DNA from: Rubrobacter sp.
Lineage (GTDB): Bacteria; Actinomycetota; Rubrobacteria; Rubrobacterales; Rubrobacteraceae
DNA length: 5,540 nt
Reading direction: 5' to 3'
NCBI GenBank assembly: GCA_013815485.1
Contig: JACDGB010000146.1
Location: 1 to 5,540, forward strand
Shown here: one piece after another, positions 1-5,465 of the stretch
How the letters are laid out: each line of letters opens with the position of its first letter
Position numbering within the stretch: position 1 is the stretch's first letter
The notes under the pieces: model-generated
Database searches by the model: none
What the model was told of the DNA's origin: nothing
What the model saw: only the letters and a program-made list of their open reading frames with translations
Made by a program: the position numbers and the translations under genes

Positions 1-1099
1 ACACCCGATTGCGGGAGAGAAGATACCCGAGGACCAGGAACATCGGGAACGCCCCAAGCACGAAACGCGGCTGGCTCATGAGCGGAAAAGACGAGCTGGG
101 CGTCAAAACCGGCAACAGCACCAGGACGAAGGAATACATGGATAGTCCCGGCGGCAGGACGAAAATCCCAACGACAGCGACAGCCAGGAAGAAGACCAGG
201 AACACCAGGTTCAGGGTATTCGAGGCATCGAGCGCCGGAGTCGGGTCCGCGCTCACGAAGAGCGCCGCCGGGTCGAGCAGATACCACGCGCCTTCCCTGG
301 CGGTTCGCCACGCATCCCGCGCGGTCGAGATGGGGCTGGCAAGCTCACGTCCCCAGTACTCTCCCTGCTGGCGGACGAACACGAGCGGGTCGCCGAACCT
401 CGCCCACAAGAACGCCGCGTACCCGGCCAATCCCAAGGGGACAAGCGCAAGCCCCAATATCCCACGCGCCCCGAACTCCCGCCGGTGCCGCATCCACTCC
501 AGGAAGAGAGGTATCAGGAGGAGGATGCCGAGGTTGCGGGTCGCGGCGGCAAGAGCGCCCAGGAGACCGGCGAACAAAAGATCTCGCCGCACGCAGGCCG
601 CCCAGACCGAACCAGCCGTGAACGCCAGGAAAAGCGCCTCCGTGTATACGGCGTTCATAAAAAAGGCCGTCGGGAAGAACGCGAGAACCAGCGTGGCGGC
701 ACGGGCGGCGCGGACATCGTAGAGTGTCTCCGCGATGCGGTAGACGAAATACAGCGCGAAGAGCGTAGCCAGGAGTGAGATCCCCACTCCCCACGCCGCA
801 GGCCCACCCCCGAGCGTGGCCCCGAACCGCACGAGCATCGGGTAAAGCGGGAAGAACGCCGTCGAGGCCGGGGCCCGCGCCCCGTATCCCTCTGTGGAGA
901 TCTCCGAATACCACGCCCCATCCCAGTGCGCCCAGTAGTTCAAGAATCCTGACGGCTCCAACGGTTCGCCCGCCGGGTCGGCCTGTGGTAAATAGACTGC
1001 CGCCAGGGAACCAGCCCCGAGGAACAGCAGCCTCGATGCGGCGAAGACCGCCAGGACGAAGGGCCAGGCACCGGACTTAGTAGTGGAGGTTCGATTCAT
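1..1099 (-). CDS. PIG-V-like mannosyltransferase family membrane protein (3' end beyond window)
   Basis: A reading frame open for 366 codons from an ATG at 1099 to the left window edge, so the C-terminus is missing. The protein is a polytopic GT-C type glycosyltransferase resembling the PIG-V / GPI mannosyltransferase 2 family, which in bacteria is presumed to move a sugar from a polyprenyl-phosphate donor on the outer face of the membrane. After a first hydrophobic helix (about residues 12-37) comes the family hallmark YWAHWDGAWY (55-64); the HWD Asp60 is the expected catalytic acid. The conserved stretch TAFFPLYPMLVR follows at 80-91, then AFFPTAFFMNAVYTEALF at 140-157 and AAATRNLG at 184-191. 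Further helices follow, ending with QPRFVLGAFPMFLVLGYLL (343-361), normally near the C-terminus, so perhaps a few dozen residues are lost. Shine-Dalgarno is weak (GGCGAG about 10 bases upstream). An in-frame GTG at 1117 is an alternative start. GC-rich like the operon at the right and unlike the block just upstream. Substrate is unknown. Confidence 0.88.
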   Translation of the reverse strand, partial: MNRTSTTKSGAWPFVLAVFAASRLLFLGAGSLAAVYLPQADPAGEPLEPSGFLNYWAHWDGAWYSEISTEGYGARAPASTAFFPLYPMLVRFGATLGGGPAAWGVGISLLATLFALYFVYRIAETLYDVRAARAATLVLAFFPTAFFMNAVYTEALFLAFTAGSVWAACVRRDLLFAGLLGALAAATRNLGILLLIPLFLEWMRHRREFGARGILGLALVPLGLAGYAAFLWARFGDPLVFVRQQGEYWGRELASPISTARDAWRTAREGAWYLLDPAALFVSADPTPALDASNTLNLVFLVFFLAVAVVGIFVLPPGLSMYSFVLVLLPVLTPSSSFPLMSQPRFVLGAFPMFLVLGYLLSRNRV

Positions 1100-1202
1100 C
1101 CAGTAAATTCTCGCCACTCAGATCAGACTTACTTGCTGCAATTTCTCTAACTTCGTCTGATGGCAATCTCGCTTTAATGCCAACCCGGTAGATCCGCTGC
1201 AT
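1077..1202 (-). CDS. possible 41-residue ORF of unknown function
   Basis: A short frame beginning MQRIYRVGIKARLPSDEV and ending ENLLDESNLHY, stop TAA, overlapping the start of the mannosyltransferase gene by 23 bases in another frame. It begins 18 bases after the stop of the 227-residue membrane protein and is in the same frame as it, so it could equally be the amber read-through tail or the eroded 3' end of that gene. Composition is balanced, with no shadow-like runs of Arg and Ser, and base use is AT-leaning like the upstream block. No Shine-Dalgarno precedes the ATG (AACAATCAACCGG), so translation would depend on coupling to the upstream gene. I do not recognise the family. An open frame of this length could arise by chance. 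Confidence 0.3.
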   Translation of the reverse strand: MQRIYRVGIKARLPSDEVREIAASKSDLSGENLLDESNLHY

Positions 1203-1220
1203 CCGGTTGATTGTTAGTTT

Positions 1221-1904
1221 CTACTCACCTGCCTCAGCGCGGTCAGCTTCTGTTTGTTCCTGAAGATGCCTATCTTCTTCCCGCTGCTCTGTTCTGCTTA
1301 TGATCTTAAGTCCACGAAGACTCACCACCCTGTGCAAGTCCTTGGAAATGCTTTCTACGGCCTTTGCGATTTCGTTCTCTCCCCTGCGCTTAACATGAGG
1401 CGTTCCAGAAAGACGAAGTGGGTTGATCGTCCACCTAGTCTCGTAGGATTTTCCAGCAAGGGACTTGTATCTGCTGGTAATCGTAATACCCTCGCTGAGT
1501 CCTTTGTTCCGCAGTAATGGAAATAGACCGATATACGTGTCCCAGAAGGCTCGAATCTCTGCCCCAGGAGCCAAGAATTCGATCCCTTCTTTGAAGTAGG
1601 GAAGTTCATTTAAGGGAACACCCTCCGAACCCTTTCTAATACTTGTCGAACTCTCCATCGGCGTCGAGAAGTCAAAAGTTACGTCCTTCGCCGCGCCTTT
1701 ACCGATGTTGCGAACCACAACATCGACTACGTCTCGATCACTGTAATCTGCATCAACGATAACTTCTGGCCGTTCTTGGATAATGCGAGTTTCACGCGCC
1801 TCTTTGACCATCTCGCGAGTGAAAAGGACGTAAGCGAACGTCAGAGCCGCGAGGACTAATGTACCAATAGCTGACGCTATCTGAGCGATGGAAGCAAGGT
1901 CCAA
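1221..1904 (-). CDS. membrane-anchored hypothetical protein with predicted beta-sandwich domain
   Basis: 227 residues, starting at a TTG at 1904. This start is decided by a strong AAGGAG ten bases upstream and by the hydrophobic segment that begins at once. Residues about 5-28 (SIAQIASAIGTLVLAALTFAYVLF) form one transmembrane helix. A charged linker follows (REMVKEARETRIIQERPEV, 30-48), with its positive charges suggesting that the rest is cytoplasmic. Residues 46-165 look like an all-beta domain: RPEVIVDADY, then VVDVVVRNIGKGAAKDVTFDF (59-79), LAPGAEIRAFWDTY (111-124) and a GITITSRYKSLAGKSYETRW strand pair (139-158). The tail (176-227) is helical and strongly charged. This architecture, one helix plus a domain bearing a V-x-N-x-G-x-G-A-x-D-V motif, is common among uncharacterised bacterial proteins; I know of no assigned function. 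The gene starts 16 bases after the DUF2283 gene and so is very likely co-transcribed with it. GC is much lower than in the flanking genes. Confidence 0.85.
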   Translation of the reverse strand: MDLASIAQIASAIGTLVLAALTFAYVLFTREMVKEARETRIIQERPEVIVDADYSDRDVVDVVVRNIGKGAAKDVTFDFSTPMESSTSIRKGSEGVPLNELPYFKEGIEFLAPGAEIRAFWDTYIGLFPLLRNKGLSEGITITSRYKSLAGKSYETRWTINPLRLSGTPHVKRRGENEIAKAVESISKDLHRVVSLRGLKIISRTEQREEDRHLQEQTEADRAEAGE

Positions 1905-1914
1905 TGTTCTCTAG

Positions 1915-1920
1915 CTCCTT
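1915..1920 (-). promoter_or_regulatory. ribosome binding site deciding the TTG start at 1904
   Basis: AAGGAG on the minus strand directly after the TAG of the DUF2283 gene, with a 10-base spacer to the TTG. It supports the rare TTG start over any later ATG, and indicates that the membrane-protein gene is translated from the same message as the gene before it. Confidence 0.7.
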
Positions 1921-2157
1921 CTAAGGTAAGCGCGCAAGCTCAATCTCCAGATCATTCTCAACCTCTAAGCCCGAAACTTCAACAGCTTCTAGCCCGAACT
2001 TCTCTCCGAACTCCGAATAAAATTCTATGCCGGTAAGCTCTCCATCTTGGTCGAAATGAGCAACCGTGTCAGGGGCGATCTCCTCCGATTCGTCCGTGGC
2101 TCTGTCGCTCAAGTGTATATACAGAGAATCGGTGTCTTCATGATAGCTAATCCTCAT
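1921..2157 (-). CDS. DUF2283 domain-containing protein
   Basis: 78 residues, ATG start with GAGGTG eight bases upstream, located inside the last codons of the preceding gene. The whole protein matches the DUF2283 pattern: MRISYHEDTDSLYIHLSDR (1-19), the acidic ESEEIAPDTVAHFDQDGEL (24-42) and TGIEFYSEFGEKFGLE (43-58). Proteins of this family are small and beta-rich, and are often encoded next to a small DUF4258-like or otherwise toxin-like protein. By genome context they are commonly regarded as putative antitoxins; direct biochemical proof is scarce as far as I know. Here it follows such a partner by only 4 bases, consistent with a two-gene unit. The C-terminal tail (VSGLEVENDLEIELARLP) is longer and more acidic than in minimal family members. 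Family assignment is confident; the antitoxin role is inference. Confidence 0.92.
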   Translation of the reverse strand: MRISYHEDTDSLYIHLSDRATDESEEIAPDTVAHFDQDGELTGIEFYSEFGEKFGLEAVEVSGLEVENDLEIELARLP

Positions 2158-2161
2158 GTTG

Positions 2162-2446
2162 TTAGCACCTCACCATTCGCCATTCTTTGCCCTCTTCGAA
2201 TCTTCTTAGCTGTTTGGGAAACCCGCGATCCCAATGTTTGGTGTGTACAGTTTCCCGATCCTCTAACAGAACAATCCGTAGCCAACGCTTTACTCCAGGC
2301 ACAAAAATCCAGTGCTTAACTCGCCCGTTCTCCTGAAACTCCTTGAACTCCGGATCATCTCGCGCCAGCTCCACCCACTCGTCCTTTATGTCTACTCTAT
2401 CCGACCGTTTCGATACGTCGTCATCGAAATGCCCGGACGTTTTCAT
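2162..2446 (-). CDS. small toxin-like hypothetical protein paired with DUF2283
   Basis: 94 residues from an ATG at 2446. I recognise the pattern rather than a named family: many bacteria, notably actinobacteria, cyanobacteria and chloroflexi, carry short proteins with a W-C/V-E segment, a GR-x-x-x-W turn and a block like LRVVTLEDGETVHNAFPDRGF, frequently beside DUF2283. Visible here are DEWVELARDDPEF (22-34), NGRVKHWIFVP (40-50) and RWLRIVLLEDRETVHTKHWD (54-73) followed by RGF. Conserved polar residues (Glu65, Thr66, His68, Asp73, Arg74) would be the candidate active-site set if it is an enzyme of the RelE/DUF4258 kind; that is inference. No Shine-Dalgarno precedes the ATG, and a TATCAT box lies 8 bases upstream, so the transcript may be leaderless. 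It is the first gene of the low-GC block, and its stop lies 4 bases before the DUF2283 start. Confidence 0.8.
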   Translation of the reverse strand: MKTSGHFDDDVSKRSDRVDIKDEWVELARDDPEFKEFQENGRVKHWIFVPGVKRWLRIVLLEDRETVHTKHWDRGFPKQLRRFEEGKEWRMVRC

Positions 2447-2454
2447 TGTTCTAC

Positions 2455-2460
2455 ATGATA
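2455..2460 (-). promoter_or_regulatory. candidate -10 box of the low-GC cassette
   Basis: TATCAT on the minus strand, 8 bases before the ATG at 2446. It fits the TAnnnT pattern of a vegetative -10 element and would place the transcription start at or next to the ATG. There is no convincing -35 hexamer at 16-18 bases upstream. The 99-base gap between the permease stop and this gene holds no hairpin followed by a T run, so read-through from the ABC operon is also possible. Confidence 0.3.
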
Positions 2461-2545
2461 CTGCTTGTGGTAGCGTGGCGTTTATTCATGACCTTACACA
2501 CTTCTTGGACTGACCGGGATTGCATTCACCTGCTAAGGAATATCT

Positions 2546-3313
2546 CTAGTATCGGAGGTTCGGGCCACGGCTTATCGCCAACCAGGCGCCGCAGAAGGCG
2601 AGGACGGCGATCAGGAAGACCATCCCGAGAGTCGGGTACGGATTGAGGTCAGAGATGCCCAACGTCGCGTACCGGGCGGCGTCCACCGTGTAGAAGATAG
2701 GGTTGAAGTACGTCGCCAGCCTCAGAACGTCTGGCAACATGCCGACGGAATAGAAGACCCCGCCCAGGAACGTCAGCGGTTGGATCACGACGCTGGTCAG
2801 GAACGAGATGTGTTCTATCCGCGTTGCGAGCGCCCCGACCATCGTCCCGATCGAGGAGAAGGCGAACGATGCGAGGACCCCGATGACGATGAGCAACAAC
2901 GGGTTCTCGACGCCCACCCCCACGAACGGGATCCCGACGAGGAAGACGCAAGTCCCCATCACCACGCCCCGAAGCGTCCCGCCCAAAGAATAGGCGAGGG
3001 CTATCTGAAGATCGCTCATCGGGCTTATGAGAACCTCGTCTATGTAGCGTTCGCGTTTGGCGTCGAAGACGGACCAGGATGAGTTCATCTGTGAGTTGGT
3101 GACGAGGCTCATCAGGGCGATGCCGGGCAGGATGTACTCCAGGTACGGGATGCCGTCTATCTCCTTGATGCGCGTGCCCAGGGCGATTCCGAAGACGACC
3201 AGGTAGAGGAGTGAGGTCAGGATCTGGGGCACGATGGTCTGCATCCAGACCCGCGTGAAGCGCAGGACTTCACGCAGGAGCAGGGTGCGGAAGGTTCTAT
3301 CGGTGAGAAGCAG
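2546..3313 (-). CDS. ABC-2 type transporter permease, YadH-like (probable CTG start)
   Basis: The membrane subunit of an ABC exporter, about 255 residues with six predicted helices. In numbering from the CTG these lie near 24-46, 60-80, 103-133, 137-163, 168-190 and 227-250. It resembles E. coli YadH as I recall it: REVLRFTRVWMQT at the N-terminus, YILPGIALMSLVTNSQ after helix 1, QPLTFLGGVFYS (about 177-188) and NPIFYTVDAARYATLGI near the end. The first ATG in frame (3244) falls inside the conserved RVWMQT segment and would delete the N-terminal amphipathic helix, so the true start must lie upstream. The frame is open back to a TGA at 3322-3320 but contains no ATG, GTG or TTG. A CTG at 3313 sits 5 bases after GAAGGTGAT, and gives the normal family length. 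The gene overlaps the ATPase gene by 17 bases. Function is secure as a permease; the start is less sure, and the substrate is unknown. Confidence 0.88.
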   Translation of the reverse strand: MLLTDRTFRTLLLREVLRFTRVWMQTIVPQILTSLLYLVVFGIALGTRIKEIDGIPYLEYILPGIALMSLVTNSQMNSSWSVFDAKRERYIDEVLISPMSDLQIALAYSLGGTLRGVVMGTCVFLVGIPFVGVGVENPLLLIVIGVLASFAFSSIGTMVGALATRIEHISFLTSVVIQPLTFLGGVFYSVGMLPDVLRLATYFNPIFYTVDAARYATLGISDLNPYPTLGMVFLIAVLAFCGAWLAISRGPNLRY

Positions 3314-4043
3314 CGCCGATCACCTTCATGTATACCTCCTCGACGTTCCCGGCTTCGTAACGGTCCTTGAGATCCGCGCTGGTGCCCCGATCAACGATAC
3401 GACCGCCGTCTATCAGCGCGATCTCATCGCACAACGCCTCTGCTTCCTCCAGATAATGCGTCGTGAGCAGAATAGTCATGCCGCCGCGGTTGAGTTCCCG
3501 GACGTAGCCCCACAAACTGTAGCGAAGCTCCACGTCCACCCCGGCTGTCGGCTCATCCAGGAAGAGTACATCCGGGTCGTGCATGAGGGCGCGGGCGAAC
3601 ATCACCCGCCGCTTCATCCCGCCCGAGAGCGTGTTGGTCCTCTGGTCCCGCTTCTCCACGAGGCCGAAGCGTTCCAGCATCTCCTCGGCCTTCTCCTTCG
3701 CCTTTTTCCTCGGGACGCCGTAGTAACCGGCGTGGAATGTCAGGACCTCCCTGACGGTCAGGAACTTGTCCAGGTTCACCTCCTGGGGGGAGATCCCGAT
3801 CATGCGCCGCGCTTCCCGAAATTCCCGGAAAGCGTCCTTCCCATACACCTCGACGGACCCGGTATCCGGCCTCGCCAAACTAACGACGCTGTTTATGAGC
3901 GTAGTCTTCCCCGCCCCGTTGGGACCTAACAACCCGACGAACTTCCCAGCTCCGACCTCCAGCGAAACTCCATCCAGCGCGAGAAAGCCATTCGAATACG
4001 TCTTCGTGAGCTTCTCTATCTTGAGCGCCGGTACACCGCTCAC
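3297..4043 (-). CDS. ABC transporter ATP-binding protein, YadG-like
   Basis: 248 residues, GTG start at 4043 with GGAGGTG five bases upstream. All nucleotide-binding elements are present: Walker A GPNGAGKT (40-47), Q-loop SPQEVNLD with Gln87, signature LSGGM (139-143), Walker B VLFLDEPT (159-166) with catalytic Glu164, D-loop AGVD (167-170) and H-loop TTH with His196. The Met in place of Gln in LSGGM, plus KRRVMFARALMHDP (144-157) and TTHYLEEAEALC, are typical of the YadG-like branch of the ABC-2 exporter ATPases, which pair with YadH-like permeases. It ends in VEEVYMKVIGAASHR, the usual short tail. It overlaps the oxidoreductase gene by 4 bases (GTGA) and the permease by 17, so all three proteins are likely translated in a coupled manner. 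A half-size exporter working as an ATPase dimer with two permease subunits is expected. The transported substrate cannot be read from the sequence. Confidence 0.96.
   Translation of the reverse strand: MSGVPALKIEKLTKTYSNGFLALDGVSLEVGAGKFVGLLGPNGAGKTTLINSVVSLARPDTGSVEVYGKDAFREFREARRMIGISPQEVNLDKFLTVREVLTFHAGYYGVPRKKAKEKAEEMLERFGLVEKRDQRTNTLSGGMKRRVMFARALMHDPDVLFLDEPTAGVDVELRYSLWGYVRELNRGGMTILLTTHYLEEAEALCDEIALIDGGRIVDRGTSADLKDRYEAGNVEEVYMKVIGAASHR
3319..3327 (-). promoter_or_regulatory. ribosome binding site for the CTG start of the permease
   Basis: GAAGGTGAT on the minus strand matches the anti-Shine-Dalgarno complement GGAGGTGAT at eight of nine positions and lies inside the last codons of the ATPase gene. 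The spacer to the CTG at 3313 is 5 bases, or 9 counted from the GG of the core. No other initiation codon in the permease frame lies within reach. Confidence 0.5.
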
Positions 4044-5278
4044 CGAAGCACCTCCGCGGCGGCCCTCTCCCCGGACAGCATGGCACCGTTTATGGACGAG
4101 TCCTCGGTGTACTCCCCGGCGAGCACGAGCCCCTGCGTCTCGGTGCGGTTCTCCGGCAACTCGTCGTGGACGCCCGGCGGTTGGGAGAACTGGGCGAATG
4201 GGATACGGTAGATGGCGAGCGGCCGGAGGTCAGCGTCAGGATACCAGCGGGTTATGTCCGAAACCCCACGCCGAAAAAGTTCCTCGTCCGGTGCGTCCGG
4301 TATCCCGAGGGTGACGGCGCTCACCAGGCTCTCCCCAGGTGGGGCGTATGCCTCCGAGATGTTGCTGATCTCCACGACGTTATTCAAAAACCCTCCGTCC
4401 TCACCATTCAACAGAATCTTCTTTCCCGCGCCCAGACCACTCAAAGCGTAATACAGACAGGTCTGTCCAACGGACCCTTCCGGGACAGTCGCGCCAACGA
4501 GCCTGCGGGCCACCGGGGCATCCGTGGCAACAACCACGGCATCAGCTTCGTGCTCCGTCCCGGATGACCTCACGCCGGAGACTCGCTCCCCGTCCTGCAG
4601 CAACTCCTCGACCGGGCTGTTCAAATATATCGCTTCTTCGGGGAGATGGGACGCGAGCTGTTTTGGGATCTCACCGATCCCCCGCGCCGGAATGACAGTC
4701 TCGCCGCTGGCGAGCATCTTGAAGGTGAAGCGCAACACACGCGATGAGGTTCCCAGGTCGCGGTCCAGGAAGATGCCACCGTAGAAGGGCCGGAAAAAAC
4801 GGTCCAAGATCCTCTCCGAAAACCCGAGACCCCGCAGATACTCCAGGCTAGTCACGTCCCCATCCAGCCTCTCGCCAGCGGACTCCGACTCGTCCTGCCG
4901 GGCACTCACGGCGAGCTTGAGGGTGCGGAGTTTATCTCCCGCGGTGGCGGCATCCGAGAGGATCGAGGGCGCAAGTGAGCCGAGATCTCGCCTGGGATCG
5001 GAGAGAATACTTTTCCTCCCTCCCCGGCAGACTACTGCGCCGGGATCAAAAGCCCGAAGGTCGAGCTTTGCGTGGTCCAGATGGCGTCGGGCGGCGGGAT
5101 AAGCGGTGAAGTACACCTGAAAGCCTCTGTCGAGCAGGAAACCGTCCACTTCATCGGTGCGTACCCGGCCGCCGACGCCGTCAGACGCCTCGAACACGGC
5201 GACTTCGGCCCCACGCTCCGCCAATACCTTTGCACATGTGAGGCCGGCAAGGCCGGCCCCGACGACGATCACTCTCAT
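4040..5278 (-). CDS. FAD-dependent amine oxidase/phytoene desaturase-type oxidoreductase
   Basis: 412 residues, a normal length for bacterial flavin-containing amine-oxidoreductase family members (PF01593-like). The N-terminus is a Rossmann dinucleotide-binding fold: VIVVGAGLAGL with GxGxxG at 7-12, Glu30 at the end of the second strand for the FAD ribose, and GVGGRVRTDEVDGFLLDRGF (34-53), the GG motif of the family. FRPFYGGIFLDRDLGTSSRV (about residue 160 onward) and the middle region resemble the substrate domain of phytoene desaturase and protoporphyrinogen oxidase relatives. The C-terminal FAD motif GLVLAGEYTEDSSINGAMLSG starts at about 383 and is followed by ERAAAEVLR. No signal peptide or membrane anchor is seen, so it is probably cytosolic or membrane-peripheral. 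No Shine-Dalgarno precedes the ATG; a TAAACT box 10 bases upstream suggests a leaderless start. It heads the operon with the ABC exporter. The substrate is unknown; desaturation or oxidation of a lipid, carotenoid or amine is possible. Confidence 0.9.
   Translation of the reverse strand: MRVIVVGAGLAGLTCAKVLAERGAEVAVFEASDGVGGRVRTDEVDGFLLDRGFQVYFTAYPAARRHLDHAKLDLRAFDPGAVVCRGGRKSILSDPRRDLGSLAPSILSDAATAGDKLRTLKLAVSARQDESESAGERLDGDVTSLEYLRGLGFSERILDRFFRPFYGGIFLDRDLGTSSRVLRFTFKMLASGETVIPARGIGEIPKQLASHLPEEAIYLNSPVEELLQDGERVSGVRSSGTEHEADAVVVATDAPVARRLVGATVPEGSVGQTCLYYALSGLGAGKKILLNGEDGGFLNNVVEISNISEAYAPPGESLVSAVTLGIPDAPDEELFRRGVSDITRWYPDADLRPLAIYRIPFAQFSQPPGVHDELPENRTETQGLVLAGEYTEDSSINGAMLSGERAAAEVLR
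4049..4055 (-). promoter_or_regulatory. ribosome binding site of the ABC ATPase
   Basis: GGAGGTG with a 5-base spacer to the GTG at 4043, lying within the last codons of the oxidoreductase gene. It fixes the GTG as the start and shows that the ATPase has its own strong initiation site despite the GTGA overlap. Confidence 0.75.
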
Positions 5279-5288
5279 ACGTCGAAAG

Positions 5289-5294
5289 AGTTTA
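5289..5294 (-). promoter_or_regulatory. candidate -10 box of the oxidoreductase-ABC operon
   Basis: TAAACT on the minus strand, 10 bases before the ATG at 5278 and just after the T run of the hairpin terminator. It fits TAnnnT. No TTGACA-like -35 element is visible; that position would fall inside the hairpin. Since the terminator should block most upstream transcripts, a promoter somewhere in this 25-base gap or overlapping the hairpin is expected. Confidence 0.3.
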
Positions 5295-5299
5295 GCGCA

Positions 5300-5335
5300 T
5301 GAAAACGGAGAGACCGCCGAAGCAGCCTCTCCGTT
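5300..5335 (-). terminator. intrinsic terminator with cUUCGg tetraloop
   Basis: On the minus strand AACGGAGAG (5335-5327) pairs perfectly with CTCTCCGTT (5312-5304). The inner arms GCTGC and GCGGT extend the stem with two G-U wobbles, giving 14 base pairs closed by the very stable C(UUCG)G loop. It runs into TTTTC, a short U tract. On the plus strand the hairpin is followed by GCGGG, so termination should be directional. It probably ends transcripts coming from the gene at 5466-5540 or beyond. Because it lies 25 bases before the oxidoreductase ATG it could also act as an attenuator. Confidence 0.8.
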
Positions 5336-5465
5336 GCGGGCAGACCCAACTGTAGCTCCGCGCGGCTACTCCGAGGACGCCACTGCTCGGGATACGTAGC
5401 CCATCATACGCATCGGGCCAGTCCTCATGATTGCTAAGATGAGGAAATTTCTCGAAGACCGTCGG
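5336..5465. other. non-coding gap with small inverted repeats
   Basis: 130 bases between the TAG of the partial gene and the terminator stem. It holds three short inverted repeats: TCCTCAT/ATGAGGA (5422-5428 and 5439-5445), CCGAG/CTCGG (5371-5375 and 5386-5390) and GTAGC/GCTAC (5352-5356 and 5365-5369). Together with the terminator they could form the 3' UTR of the upstream gene or a small structured RNA. There is no convincing coding frame. Confidence 0.3.

Noticed and set aside
9..722. Long plus-strand open frame of 237 codons
   Set aside because: Arg/Ser/Ala-rich, without domains, and lying antisense to the PIG-V-like mannosyltransferase, whose motifs are clear on the minus strand. A GC-rich shadow frame.
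345..914. Minus-strand frame of 189 codons
   Set aside because: Same strand but shifted relative to the mannosyltransferase frame; Arg/Gly/Pro-rich with no membrane helices, so a shadow.
1225..2533. Direct repeat TCACCTGC at 1225-1232 and 2526-2533 near the ends of the low-GC block
   Set aside because: Only 8 bases, one copy lies inside a coding region, and repeats of this size are expected by chance; not credible as attachment sites.
3297..3338. AGGAGG plus ATG at 3329 as a separate short start inside the ATPase end
   Set aside because: It would encode only MKVIGAASHR in the ATPase frame. The AGGAGG arises from the Glu-Glu codons of the conserved ATPase tail. It does not start the permease, which is in another frame.
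3234..3929. Plus-strand frame of 231 codons opposite the ABC ATPase
   Set aside because: Antisense to a gene with every ABC motif intact; no recognisable protein features and no ribosome binding site of note.
5366..5428. Minus-strand 20-codon ORF starting MRTGPMRMMGY as a leader peptide
   Set aside because: No Shine-Dalgarno, no run of regulatory codons, and part of a longer Ser/Arg-rich shadow frame.
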